DNA of 32,355 nucleotides from CAYNUJ01 sp964621225 (GTDB lineage: Bacteria; Bacteroidota; Ignavibacteria; Ignavibacteriales; Melioribacteraceae). The notes beneath the pieces are model-generated. The model was not told the origin of the DNA. It was given only the letters and a program-made list of their open reading frames with translations, and did no database searches. The stretch spans positions 1 through 32,355 of the forward strand of contig CAZULK010000014.1 of NCBI GenBank assembly GCA_964621225.1. Reading direction: 5' to 3'. Shown one piece after another: positions 8,966 through 15,923 of the stretch; within the stretch, counting starts at the first letter, position 1, and each line of letters begins with the position of its first letter. Both the position numbers and the translations under genes were made by a program.

Positions 8966-9584
8966 CGGGTCTTATTGTATAGAATTGATCTTCATCCTTG
9001 TCCGCGTATTTGCCTAATACGTCATCGTTCAAGGAATGCAATTTTTTCTTTTTCGGGCTGATTGCTTCCTCTGTCTTTCTGGCTCTTATGGAAGTGGGAT
9101 CCGGTGTTTTGGATTCGGTTGGTGTCCCGACAGAAGGCGTGAAATTTTTGTTTATAATTTCTATTCTGTGCCGGCGAGTGAATATTTGCGTGGCTTTTCT
9201 TTTCTTTCTTCTTAATTCTTCTTTTTTCCTGCGATATTCCTCTTTTTTCTTCCGGTATTCTTCTTCAGTAATCTTATTAGTTCCGGTTTTTTCATGTATC
9301 TTTTTCTTAACATGAATCTGTTTCTTTTGATCTGCTTTAATAATGATCGGTTTTTTAAGGTCTTTGACCTCTTCTTCTTTCTTATCTTCCGAAGTTTTCT
9401 TCTTTGCGGCTTTCTTTTGTGCTTTTAATGCTTCTTTTGCTTTTTGGAGGTCATCCTCGTAAGGCAATTTTTCACCCGACAGTTTTCTCCTTACTTTGTA
9501 GGAAATGTAAGATCCTACAATAACAATCACCGCAAGAATACCGAAATAGGTGAGACTTTGTTGAACAATTTCTATTAGATCCAT
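8949..9584 (-). CDS. Membrane-anchored, highly charged protein of unknown function (paralogue A)
   Basis: The function is not recognised. It has 211 residues: a single N-terminal transmembrane helix (about 10-30, ending GSYISYK), then a long Lys/Glu/Arg-rich stretch with KKEEYRRKKEELRRKKRK-type periodicity, likely a charged helix or coiled coil, and a C-terminal tail ending DEDQFYTIRPGKKEE. The positively charged side after the helix suggests that the body is cytoplasmic. The start is supported by GAGG (CCTC at 9592-9595 on the plus strand) 7 nt upstream. The neighbouring 9666-10190 gene shares the N-terminal anchor (QSL..F...SYISY) and a C-terminal SL...VL..Y....FY pattern, so the two look like diverged tandem paralogues. 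The basic middle could bind nucleic acid or ribosomes, which is inference only. Confidence 0.8.
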   Translation of the reverse strand: MDLIEIVQQSLTYFGILAVIVIVGSYISYKVRRKLSGEKLPYEDDLQKAKEALKAQKKAAKKKTSEDKKEEEVKDLKKPIIIKADQKKQIHVKKKIHEKTGTNKITEEEYRKKKEEYRRKKEELRRKKRKATQIFTRRHRIEIINKNFTPSVGTPTESKTPDPTSIRARKTEEAISPKKKKLHSLNDDVLGKYADKDEDQFYTIRPGKKEE

Positions 9585-9599
9585 AGACCAGCCTCATAC

Positions 9600-9630
9600 T
9601 TTCCGCTAAAATAACATTAATATGCGGAAA
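9600..9630 (-). promoter_or_regulatory. Hairpin in the leader between the two paralogous genes
   Basis: TTTCCGC (9600-9606) and GCGGAAA (9624-9630) form a perfect 7-bp inverted repeat with a 17-nt AT-rich loop. On the minus strand the stem ends about 5 nt before the Shine-Dalgarno of the downstream gene and no U-tract follows. It is therefore more likely an mRNA processing, stability or translation-control stem than a terminator. Confidence 0.45.
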
Positions 9631-9665
9631 ACTCAATCTTTAGCAAAACAAAAACTCAGCATTAG

Positions 9666-10190
9666 CTACGTTTTTGTATTAAATTTATAAAATTCACTAG
9701 ATTTTTCATTGGAATAATAGTAAAGAACATTCGCACTTGCTAAAGAATATCTTCCGTTTGATGAAAAATCACCGGCAAAGATTTTTTCTTTTTCTTCACT
9801 TTTTGTAGAGGCGAATTTCCTTTCGTAAGTCCTTTTCGAAGAAGTTTTGGTTAGCGTATCCACTTTTGTGTATCTTTTCGATCTGATTTCCCGTGGCTGC
9901 GGATTGGATGGATTATAGCTTACCGGAATTTGGAAATTTGGTACTGATTTCGATTTGTAATTTTTCTTAGGCCTAATACCTTCTTGGGAATAAACACTGG
10001 TTTTCATGAATTGCTTTTTTTCGTCGAAGATTGGTTTCCCTAAATCAAATTTTGCATCTCCGGCAAGATGGGGCTTCAATTCCTTACCCTTATTTTTTAT
10101 CCGGTAAGATATGTAAGAAACTATTAGCACTCCAACAAACAAGCCTGTAAATAAAAGCAGGCTTTGATAGATTACATCAATTAACTGCAT
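9666..10190 (-). CDS. Membrane-anchored protein of unknown function (paralogue B)
   Basis: The function is not recognised. It has 174 residues with an N-terminal transmembrane helix (about 10-29, FTGLFVGVLIVSYISYR), a basic linker rich in Lys, Ser and Tyr, and a C-terminal segment ending SSEFYKFNTKT. A strong Shine-Dalgarno (GGGGAGG, bases 10203-10197 on the minus strand) lies 6 nt before the ATG. It resembles the downstream gene at both ends (anchor QSL..F...SYISY; tail SLASANVLYYYSN..SSEFY) but not in the middle. It is the first gene of a two-gene minus-strand unit that diverges from the HU-like gene across a 250-bp region. No enzyme motif is visible. Confidence 0.78.
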   Translation of the reverse strand: MQLIDVIYQSLLLFTGLFVGVLIVSYISYRIKNKGKELKPHLAGDAKFDLGKPIFDEKKQFMKTSVYSQEGIRPKKNYKSKSVPNFQIPVSYNPSNPQPREIRSKRYTKVDTLTKTSSKRTYERKFASTKSEEKEKIFAGDFSSNGRYSLASANVLYYYSNEKSSEFYKFNTKT

Positions 10191-10302
10191 TGTATACCTC
10201 CCCTAAATATGTCGGGGAATTCATTTCAATTGTTGTGCCAATCCAATTTTTAAGCAAAAACGGGCATTTTTTATGATTCAGTTGGCTTTTTTTGATCGAG
10301 TG

Positions 10303-10315
10303 TCTCATAATGAGA
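10303..10315. promoter_or_regulatory. 13-bp palindrome, candidate operator
   Basis: TCTCAT-A-ATGAGA is a perfect 6+6 inverted repeat with one central base, in the 250-bp divergent region between paralogue B and the HU-like gene. It sits just upstream of where the -35 of the HU promoter would fall. The size suits a homodimeric regulator, but no second copy was noticed nearby. Confidence 0.35.
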
Positions 10316-10347
10316 TATTTTAGGAAAATTCGCTTAACTTATTTAAT

Positions 10348-10353
10348 TATAAT
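10348..10353 (+). promoter_or_regulatory. Candidate -10 box of the HU-like gene
   Basis: A perfect TATAAT occurs 87 bp before the start codon. No good -35 is present at 16-18 bp spacing (AT-rich sequence only), so the promoter is tentative. Use of this site would give a leader of about 80 nt with no strong hairpin. GGGG at 10432-10435 is the likely ribosome-binding signal. Confidence 0.4.
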
Positions 10354-10440
10354 GATATAGGGTAATTTTCAGTTTGAAATTAGGGATAGAATTGATATAT
10401 TTCGAAGCTTTACTTTTTTTAATATAACATTGGGGTTATA

Positions 10441-10746
10441 ATGACAAAAGCAGACATAGTGGAAAGAGTAGCAGCCGGAACCGGATTAACAAAGCTTGAA
10501 ACCGAAGCGATAATCGAAGGTTTTTTGACTACTGTCATCCAAGCATTAAGAGACGGTAACGGAATAGAAATAAGAGGTTTTGGAAGCTACAAGGTTAAGA
10601 AGAAAAATGCCCGCTTTGCCAGAAACCCCCGAACAGGTGAAAAAGTATTTGTTGAAGAACACTATGTTCCCGTATTCAAATTCTCGAAAGATTTTAAGAA
10701 TGCCGTGAATCGTGGAATGAAAGAGAAAGAAAGGAAAGAAGCTTAA
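10441..10746 (+). CDS. HU/IHF-family DNA-binding protein
   Basis: A 101-residue nucleoid-associated protein that bends DNA as a dimer. The N-terminal helical dimerisation region (1-40) is followed by GIEIRGFGSY (41-50) and the beta-arm signature ARFARNPRTGE (57-67), with the intercalating Pro at residue 63. The IEIRGFGSF and RNPxTGE pattern is as much IHF-like as HU-like, and no partner gene is visible, so no symbol is given. The C-terminus adds a charged KEKERKEA tail. The stop overlaps the ATG of the following gene by 1 bp (TAATG), so the two are probably translationally coupled. A perfect TATAAT lies upstream. Confidence 0.95.
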   Translation: MTKADIVERVAAGTGLTKLETEAIIEGFLTTVIQALRDGNGIEIRGFGSYKVKKKNARFARNPRTGEKVFVEEHYVPVFKFSKDFKNAVNRGMKEKERKEA

Positions 10747-11453
10747 TGTCATCAAAGTTTATTTATTGTAGTGTTTGCGGAGAGAAAAATGAAGCAAAGG
10801 CTAATTTTTGTTCTTCGTGTGGAGCAGAACTTCAAAAGAAAAAAGGCAACACGCAAAAACAGGTTTCAAATACGAATTCAAAAGAATTAAATTTTAACAC
10901 CATAATTTATTCTTTAGTCGGTTTAATTGTAGTTGGTGCTATTATACTTTATGTTGCAGGTGTTTTCGATTCTCCTGCTCCGGTTCAAAATAGTGTGGGG
11001 CAAAATTTCACTCAAAATCAAAATAATCCCCATGCAGGAGTTGATTTGAACGCACTGCAAAATATCAGAAATTTAGAAGCACAGGTAAAAGCAAATCCAA
11101 ATGATTTGAATGCATTGCTTCAATTGGCGCATTTGCTAAACGATTCCGGTTTCTATCAAAAAGCAATAGACAGATACAAGGAATATTTGGCAAAGAATCC
11201 GGATGTGCCGGATGTACTAATTGATATGGGAGTTTGCTATTATAATTTGGGCAACTACGAAGAAGCCTTGAAAGCAATGCAGAAAGGTGTGAAAATTAAT
11301 CCTCGCCATCAGATTGGGTTATTCAATATCGGGATTGTAAATTCGGCAAAAGGAAATATCGCCGAAGCAAAAAAATATTGGAAAATGGCCTACGATGTAA
11401 ATCCGATGGCAGATATTGCAAAAAAAGCTATGAATTTGATTAATCAAAACTAA
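10746..11453 (+). CDS. Zinc-ribbon, single-pass membrane, TPR protein
   Basis: It has 235 residues of modular design. An N-terminal zinc ribbon has Cys8/Cys11 (CSVC) and Cys22/Cys25 (CSSC). A linker leads to a transmembrane helix at about 52-73 (IIYSLVGLIVVGAIILYVAGVF), then a Gln/Asn-rich spacer, then about three tetratricopeptide repeats (roughly 119-152, 153-186 and 187-220, with NYEEALKAMQKGVKINP as the clearest). The architecture places the zinc ribbon in the cytoplasm and the TPRs in the periplasm, or the reverse if no charge bias holds; the KKK after the ribbon favours a cytoplasmic ribbon. TPRs mediate protein contacts, and no catalytic motif is present. It is translationally coupled to the HU-like gene and followed closely by the COX24-like gene. 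The partner is unknown. Confidence 0.9.
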   Translation: MSSKFIYCSVCGEKNEAKANFCSSCGAELQKKKGNTQKQVSNTNSKELNFNTIIYSLVGLIVVGAIILYVAGVFDSPAPVQNSVGQNFTQNQNNPHAGVDLNALQNIRNLEAQVKANPNDLNALLQLAHLLNDSGFYQKAIDRYKEYLAKNPDVPDVLIDMGVCYYNLGNYEEALKAMQKGVKINPRHQIGLFNIGIVNSAKGNIAEAKKYWKMAYDVNPMADIAKKAMNLINQN

Positions 11454-11467
11454 TTGGAGATATCTCT

Positions 11468-11563
11468 ATGCCAAGTGGAAAAAAGAGAAAACGTCATAAA
11501 ATGGCGACTCACAAAAGGAAAAAAAGACTGCGTAAAAACAGACACAAAAAGAAATTGAAATAA
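11468..11563 (+). CDS. COX24/AURKAIP1-type 31-residue ribosome-associated protein
   Basis: A 31-codon gene encoding an almost entirely basic peptide that begins MPSGKKRKRHKMATHKRKKR and ends KNRHKKKLK. GGAG at 11456-11459 lies 8 nt before the ATG. It matches what I recall of the AURKAIP1/COX24 domain family, whose mitochondrial member mS38 and mycobacterial member bS22 sit in the small ribosomal subunit near the decoding centre. It lies 14 bp after the TPR gene and 10 bp before tRNA-Thr, so all may share a transcript. Family assignment is from pattern memory, not a search. The near-absence of acidic residues and the KRxRKxRHKK motif make chance unlikely. Confidence 0.85.
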   Translation: MPSGKKRKRHKMATHKRKKRLRKNRHKKKLK

Positions 11564-11573
11564 TTTCTTATTA

Positions 11574-11649
11574 GCCGGCTTAGCTCAGTTGGTAGAGCAA
11601 TTCACTCGTAATGAATAGGTCAGCGGTTCAAGTCCGCTAGCCGGCTCCA
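11574..11649 (+). tRNA. tRNA-Thr (anticodon CGT), CCA encoded
   Basis: A complete 76-nt cloverleaf. The acceptor GCCGGCT pairs with AGCCGGC, the D arm is GCTC/GAGC with AGTTGGTA in the loop, and the anticodon stem is ATTCA/TGAAT with loop CTCGTAA. The anticodon CGT at 11607-11609 reads ACG. The T arm AGCGG-TTCAAGT-CCGCT carries the expected TTCAA. The discriminator base is T11646, followed by a genomic CCA at 11647-11649. The gene follows the COX24-like gene by 10 bp and ends 1 bp before the stop codon of the convergent kinase gene. Confidence 0.97.
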
Positions 11650-11650
11650 A

Positions 11651-14035
11651 TCAACTCTCCCTGGTTTCGAAGTTCCCTTTTTTCGATGCCGCCAGAGGTA
11701 ATTTGATTGTAAATTTTGTGCCTTGGGATGGTTTGCTGTCTATATAGACTTCTGCATCGTTTAATTCACAATACTTTTTAACGATGTACATTCCCAAACC
11801 CAATCCTTCGAAACTCCTGGATAGACCTTCATTTTCTTGGGTAAACGGACGAAATATATTATCGAGATATTGTTTCGATATACCTCTTCCCGAATCTGAA
11901 ATTTCTACCACTAAATAATTATCTTCGTTATAGTCGTTAATCTTTATGTAACCTTCGTCGGTATATTTTACTGCATTATCCAATATGTGAACTATTACTC
12001 CGGATAAACTTCTTTTATCACCAAGTATAATTCTTTCTGCACTTGAGGATTCCCTCAATAGTAATAATTTTTTCCTTTCGGAAATATCCCTAAATTGAGC
12101 TACTGCGGGAAATACTATATCATCTATAAAATCAATTTTTTCGAAGTTAGCTTCATATGTGCCGGATTGTATAGTGCTGGCATCAATTAATAAATCTATT
12201 GTCCTAACGAGTCTGTTTCCTGCTTTCTTAATTGTTTCATACAATTCAGAGATGTTTAATCTGTCATCATCCTTCAGCTCTTCCCAAATCATTCCAAGGA
12301 AAGACATAATTATATTTAAAGGTGATCTTATCTCGTGGGAAATTTGAGAAATGAATTCGCTTTTTAACCTGTCAGATTTTTGTGCTTCTTTTTTAGCAAC
12401 AATTATTTCATTTATGTATTCAGTTAACTCGAAGGAAGCGCCGATAACTTTTGCGGATATACTTAACGCGTCCATTTCCGCTTCGGTCAAATTCATTTTT
12501 TCCGAAAAATTATCAAATCCCAAAAAACCTTCCAATCGATCGTTTACAAAAATTGGATAGATGATTTCACTTTTGGGCTGAGATGAACTATTTGAGTGGG
12601 AAGTAATTACTTTGCCTGCAGAAAGTTTTTCCGTAATAAATTTTAGTTGATCCTCGTTGAATCCGATTTCGTAGAGCGAATCGTTCAATTTATCATTCTG
12701 TCCGAACCAGAATGCGTTAAGCGAAAATCTATCGGAATCATTTTCTTTTCTGAATAGATAAACTCTGTCACAATGGGAAGCTTCTCCCAAATACTTTAAT
12801 AATTTGTTCAAATCATGTTCGGCGTCCTTTTTAGAAAGGACTACTTGAGTAAATCTGTTTAATGCGTTTAATATTTTATTCTGTTTTTCTAACTGTTGCT
12901 TTTGCAAGTTTTGTTTTGTTACATCTTGAAGAACCCCCAACTCACCGGTTTCGTTTTTGGAATTAGTCCAAGTATAGCTCTTCTTCTGTATGTATTTGAT
13001 TCCTTTTTGGGTCTCTACCTTAAAAACTTGTTCGGCTTTATTTTGTTCGTAACCTTTAGAGGCAGCGCTTTGCCAAATACTCTTTAATTTTTCAAGGGAT
13101 TGCTTTTCATCCTCTTCGTTTGTAAGCAAATAATGGAACGGAGAAATATAATCGAATTCTTTTTGCCCGCACGGCATGCTGTAGAATATACTCTGTGTGG
13201 ATTTTGTTATTAAATCTACTTTCTTTTTTTCTTCAGAAAGTTTTTTATGAAGCGTGTACTGTCTTATTGCAGAAGTTAGAATTTTAGCGTAGGATTCAAA
13301 TGCATGCAATTCATCGGAATTCCAAACTCTTTGATTCATATCGGTTATTTGAATGAATCCCCACAAAGCTTCTTCAATTTTTATCGGAATGATTATTTCC
13401 GACTTATGTCCATCAGTCAATATATGTTTTTGATTTACTATTGATTTCCCTTTGAGTAATTGATTCATTAATTCAGAATTAGGGTTGTTTACTTCCCGTT
13501 CTGATTTAACCTTTAGTGCCGTTTTATTGCTGGCTTTAAGCTTAATTCTGAATTTTCCGTTGGAAGACGGATAACTTCTCCATAGATAAATGGAAAAAAG
13601 ATCACCTGCGGATGCCAGATAGTCTAGAGTCTTACCAATTGATTTTTCCCAATTTTCCACACCTAGGAATAATTCGGCGGATTTATTTATCGCGGACAAG
13701 AGGGAGTTTTTCTTTTCGAATTCAGTAAGAGTTGCATCTTTGGGTTTGGTCCTTTGGCAAACAAATCTATACCCCGATTCGGTTAAACTGGCAGTCCCTT
13801 TAACTCTTATCCTTTTTCTGTCTTTTGTATAAAGATAATTATAGAAATAGATTCTTTCGGATTTTGACTCACGAAAATGTTGTAAGAAGGATTCATAGAA
13901 TGAACTATCCGGAAATAAATTTTCGGGACTTAAGTCAACTAAATCTGATTTATTTAGCTCGGTGGCTAAATAAAATTTTGTATCATCGGACTCAACTATC
14001 CCTTTCTGCAGATTAAGAGTAAAAGAAAACTGCAT
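11651..14035 (-). CDS. Cytoplasmic PAS/GAF multi-sensor histidine kinase
   Basis: A 794-residue soluble sensor kinase with no transmembrane segment. Approximate domain order: PAS-like (1-95), GAF (about 115-262, IIPIKIEEALWGFIQI), PAS (about 265-385, ending GVLQDVTKQ), a second GAF (about 395-545, IIYPIFVNDRLEGFLGFDNF), HisKA with phosphoacceptor His567 in SHEIRSPLNIIMS, and HATPase_c with N-box ILDNAVKYTD, G1 ISDSGRGIS and G2 FEGLGLGMYIVKKY. The repeated sensory domains imply that it integrates intracellular signals; no cofactor can be read from sequence. There is no receiver domain and no adjacent response regulator, so it is an orphan. The start has GGAG (CTCC at 14040-14043 on the plus strand) 4 nt upstream. 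Its stop lies one base from the convergent tRNA gene. Confidence 0.95.
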   Translation of the reverse strand: MQFSFTLNLQKGIVESDDTKFYLATELNKSDLVDLSPENLFPDSSFYESFLQHFRESKSERIYFYNYLYTKDRKRIRVKGTASLTESGYRFVCQRTKPKDATLTEFEKKNSLLSAINKSAELFLGVENWEKSIGKTLDYLASAGDLFSIYLWRSYPSSNGKFRIKLKASNKTALKVKSEREVNNPNSELMNQLLKGKSIVNQKHILTDGHKSEIIIPIKIEEALWGFIQITDMNQRVWNSDELHAFESYAKILTSAIRQYTLHKKLSEEKKKVDLITKSTQSIFYSMPCGQKEFDYISPFHYLLTNEEDEKQSLEKLKSIWQSAASKGYEQNKAEQVFKVETQKGIKYIQKKSYTWTNSKNETGELGVLQDVTKQNLQKQQLEKQNKILNALNRFTQVVLSKKDAEHDLNKLLKYLGEASHCDRVYLFRKENDSDRFSLNAFWFGQNDKLNDSLYEIGFNEDQLKFITEKLSAGKVITSHSNSSSQPKSEIIYPIFVNDRLEGFLGFDNFSEKMNLTEAEMDALSISAKVIGASFELTEYINEIIVAKKEAQKSDRLKSEFISQISHEIRSPLNIIMSFLGMIWEELKDDDRLNISELYETIKKAGNRLVRTIDLLIDASTIQSGTYEANFEKIDFIDDIVFPAVAQFRDISERKKLLLLRESSSAERIILGDKRSLSGVIVHILDNAVKYTDEGYIKINDYNEDNYLVVEISDSGRGISKQYLDNIFRPFTQENEGLSRSFEGLGLGMYIVKKYCELNDAEVYIDSKPSQGTKFTIKLPLAASKKGNFETRES

Positions 14036-14163
14036 AATTCTCCATGATTATTTCTTTGCTCTTATTATCGTAAAAACCGAAAGATAATTTAGGTCATACG
14101 ATTAGGGGGGTAATAATAAAGCGGGAAATAAGCGGCAAAACAAAATTTTTTTTAACAAAATAG

Positions 14164-14193
14164 TTGACATTGACCTATAAAAAGCATTATTTT
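14164..14193 (+). promoter_or_regulatory. mraZ / dcw operon promoter
   Basis: A perfect -35 TTGACA (14164-14169) is followed after 18 bp by TATTTT (14188-14193), 4 of 6 matches to a -10. The predicted transcript would begin near 14200, about 37 nt before the mraZ ATG. No Shine-Dalgarno precedes that ATG, so initiation may rely on an unstructured AT-rich leader. Confidence 0.55.
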
Positions 14194-14201
14194 GCAGATG
14201 T

Positions 14202-14221
14202 GTGGGGAAAAGTGTTGAAAA
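14202..14221 (+). promoter_or_regulatory. Two MraZ-box direct repeats (candidate autoregulatory operator)
   Basis: Two adjacent 10-bp direct repeats, GTGGGGAAAA (14202-14211) and GTGTTGAAAA (14212-14221), lie between the -10 and the mraZ start. Established for E. coli MraZ: it binds TGGGN repeats separated by 5 nt, that is a 10-bp period, upstream of its own operon. The first repeat fits that core exactly and the second is degenerate (TGTTG). Position downstream of the -10 suits repression of the dcw operon by its first product. Confidence 0.6.
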
Positions 14222-14236
14222 TTACCACAAAATTTT

Positions 14237-14683
14237 ATGTTTATAGGTAGCTTTACATATAATCTGGATTCAAAAGGAAGGATTGCCATTCCGGCAAAAC
14301 TGAGAAAATCTCTGAAGCCGGAGGCAAACGAAACGTTTATAATGACCATCGGTACGGCCAAATGTATCGATGTATATCCACTCGATCAATGGGATGAATT
14401 AGCAACTAAGAAGCTGGAAAATCTCAACACATTCGACCCCAAGGAAGCAATGTTCATCAGAATGTTTCTTCAGCAGGCGTGGGAAGATAAACTGGATACT
14501 CAATCCAGACTTTTGGTGCCCAAAAACCTTATCGAATACGCCGAAATCGAAAAAGAAGTATTTATTCTCGGTGCTCTTAAAAAGATTGAATTGTGGAACC
14601 CTGCTAATTATGAAAAATATATCGAAGAGAATAAAGCACTTTACTCTGAAATAGCAAGTGAAGTAATGAATATATCAAAATGA
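14237..14683 (+). CDS. mraZ: Transcriptional regulator MraZ
   Basis: A 148-residue DNA-binding protein, first gene of the dcw cluster, that in characterised bacteria represses its own operon. Two AbrB-like swapped-hairpin halves are visible: MFIGSFTYNLDSKGRIAIPAKLR (1-23) and DTQSRLLVPKNLIEYA near residue 92. The spacing and the DSKGR/DTQSR pair are standard. No Shine-Dalgarno precedes the ATG (AAAATTTT immediately upstream), although downstream genes have them. Two TGGGN-like repeats sit in its leader. The stop overlaps the rsmH start by 4 bp (ATGA). Confidence 0.97.
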   Translation: MFIGSFTYNLDSKGRIAIPAKLRKSLKPEANETFIMTIGTAKCIDVYPLDQWDELATKKLENLNTFDPKEAMFIRMFLQQAWEDKLDTQSRLLVPKNLIEYAEIEKEVFILGALKKIELWNPANYEKYIEENKALYSEIASEVMNISK

Positions 14684-15600
14684 TAATTCATAAGCCGGTT
14701 CTATTAGATGAAACATTGGATCTTCTGGTCACTAATAAATCCGGTATATATTTCGATGGAACCTTGGGTTTCGGCGGTCACTCGACCGGAATTCTGAAAA
14801 GATTAAACAGACACGGCAAAGTTGTCGGTAGCGATAAAGACAAAGAAGCATTTGATTATTGCAAGAAACAATTTGCCGGTGAGGAAAGATTTGAGCCTTT
14901 CCTTACGTCGTTTGTGAATATAGATAAAATTTCAAAGATTTTGTTCATTGACAAGTTTGATGGTATCCTGGCAGACCTGGGGGTATCTTCCTATCAATTG
15001 GATAATGCAGATAAAGGCTTTACTTATCGGGAGGATGTGCCTCTGGATCTGCGCATGGATAGAGACGCTCAGGTTACTGCAGCAGATATATTGAATGATT
15101 ATGACGAAAAGGAAATTGCAAGAATTTTATTCGAATTTGGCGAAGAGAAAAAATCACGTAGAATTGCAGCCGAAATTTGCAGAAGGAGAGAGGAAAAGCC
15201 AATTAAAACAACCGGCGAACTCAAAGAAATCATCTCTTCTCTCGTTCCGCCTAATTTTTTAAATAAGTCATTGTCCAGGGTATTTCAAGCTTTAAGGATT
15301 GAGGTTAATAATGAATTGGAGGAGTTAAAAGAGTTTTTGAATAAATCCGTCGATCTTCTTAAAAGCGGCGGGAGAATTGCAATAATTACCTTCCACTCGC
15401 TGGAAGACAGAATTGTAAAAGAGTTTTTTAAATATGAGGCTTTGGATTGCATTTGTCCCCCGGAATTCCCGGTTTGCAGATGCGATAAAGAAGCCAAGCT
15501 CAAGATAATAACTAAAAAACCGGTTGTTGCCGGGGATTTGGAATTGAAAGATAATTACAGAGCAAGATCGGCTAAATTGAGAGTTGCAGAAAGAATATGA
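14680..15600 (+). CDS. rsmH: 16S rRNA (cytosine1402-N4)-methyltransferase RsmH
   Basis: A SAM-dependent methyltransferase, formerly MraW, that modifies C1402 of 16S rRNA with RsmI. Its 306 residues are normal for the family. The N-terminus HKPVLLDETLDLL and the SAM loop FDGTLGFGGHS (25-35) are characteristic, followed by ILADLGVSSYQLD and FTYREDVPLDLRMD, and near the C-terminus ITFHSLEDRIVKEFF. It overlaps mraZ by 4 bp and ftsL by 4 bp (ATGA at both ends), so all three are likely translationally coupled. The C-terminal CICPPEFPVCRC segment holds the family's clustered cysteines. Confidence 0.98.
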   Translation: MIIHKPVLLDETLDLLVTNKSGIYFDGTLGFGGHSTGILKRLNRHGKVVGSDKDKEAFDYCKKQFAGEERFEPFLTSFVNIDKISKILFIDKFDGILADLGVSSYQLDNADKGFTYREDVPLDLRMDRDAQVTAADILNDYDEKEIARILFEFGEEKKSRRIAAEICRRREEKPIKTTGELKEIISSLVPPNFLNKSLSRVFQALRIEVNNELEELKEFLNKSVDLLKSGGRIAIITFHSLEDRIVKEFFKYEALDCICPPEFPVCRCDKEAKLKIITKKPVVAGDLELKDNYRARSAKLRVAERI

Positions 15601-15923
15601 AAAAAGATCAATCGAATTTAAGAAGATTTATGATGCTGGTTCTGCTCGTTACGAGCGGGTTGATAATTCAGCTTTATTTTAATGCAAATGTTAAGATGCT
15701 TTCTTCGGAAAAAAATAGATTGGAAACGGAATTACTTCATCTAAAAGACAGAATGGAAGATAGAGTGGTTGAGGTTCAAAAATTATCTTCCAAAGAAAGA
15801 ATCTCTAATTTGGCTTACGGAAAAATGGGCATGATAAAAGCGCCTAAACCGTTTGAGAAAATTTACTTAAATCATTTAAGAACAAAAAAAATTGTACAAC
15901 TGGTAGAAAAAAAATATGATTAA
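15597..15923 (+). CDS. ftsL: FtsL-like divisome protein
   Basis: A small bitopic protein of 108 residues: a short basic N-terminus, one transmembrane helix at about 11-27 (FMMLVLLVTSGLIIQLY), then a heptad-type periplasmic coiled coil (SSEKNRLETELLHLKDRMED). FtsL sequences are poorly conserved, so the assignment rests on size, topology and position between rsmH and ftsI, which is the classical slot. In the known divisome FtsL works with a FtsB-like protein and FtsQ to activate FtsW/FtsI; no FtsB candidate is seen here. It overlaps rsmH by 4 bp and ftsI by 8 bp. Confidence 0.85.
   Translation: MKKDQSNLRRFMMLVLLVTSGLIIQLYFNANVKMLSSEKNRLETELLHLKDRMEDRVVEVQKLSSKERISNLAYGKMGMIKAPKPFEKIYLNHLRTKKIVQLVEKKYD

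Noticed and set aside
8998..9315. 105-codon plus-strand open frame opposite paralogue A
   Set aside because: It is rich in Phe/Leu/Ser because it is antisense to the Lys/Glu-rich gene; the minus-strand frame has a Shine-Dalgarno, a transmembrane start and a paralogue.
14100..14160. G6 run and AT-rich A/T tracts upstream of mraZ as a possible terminator or second regulatory RNA
   Set aside because: No inverted repeat of useful length could be drawn; the stretch is best read as spacer between the divergent kinase and mraZ promoters.
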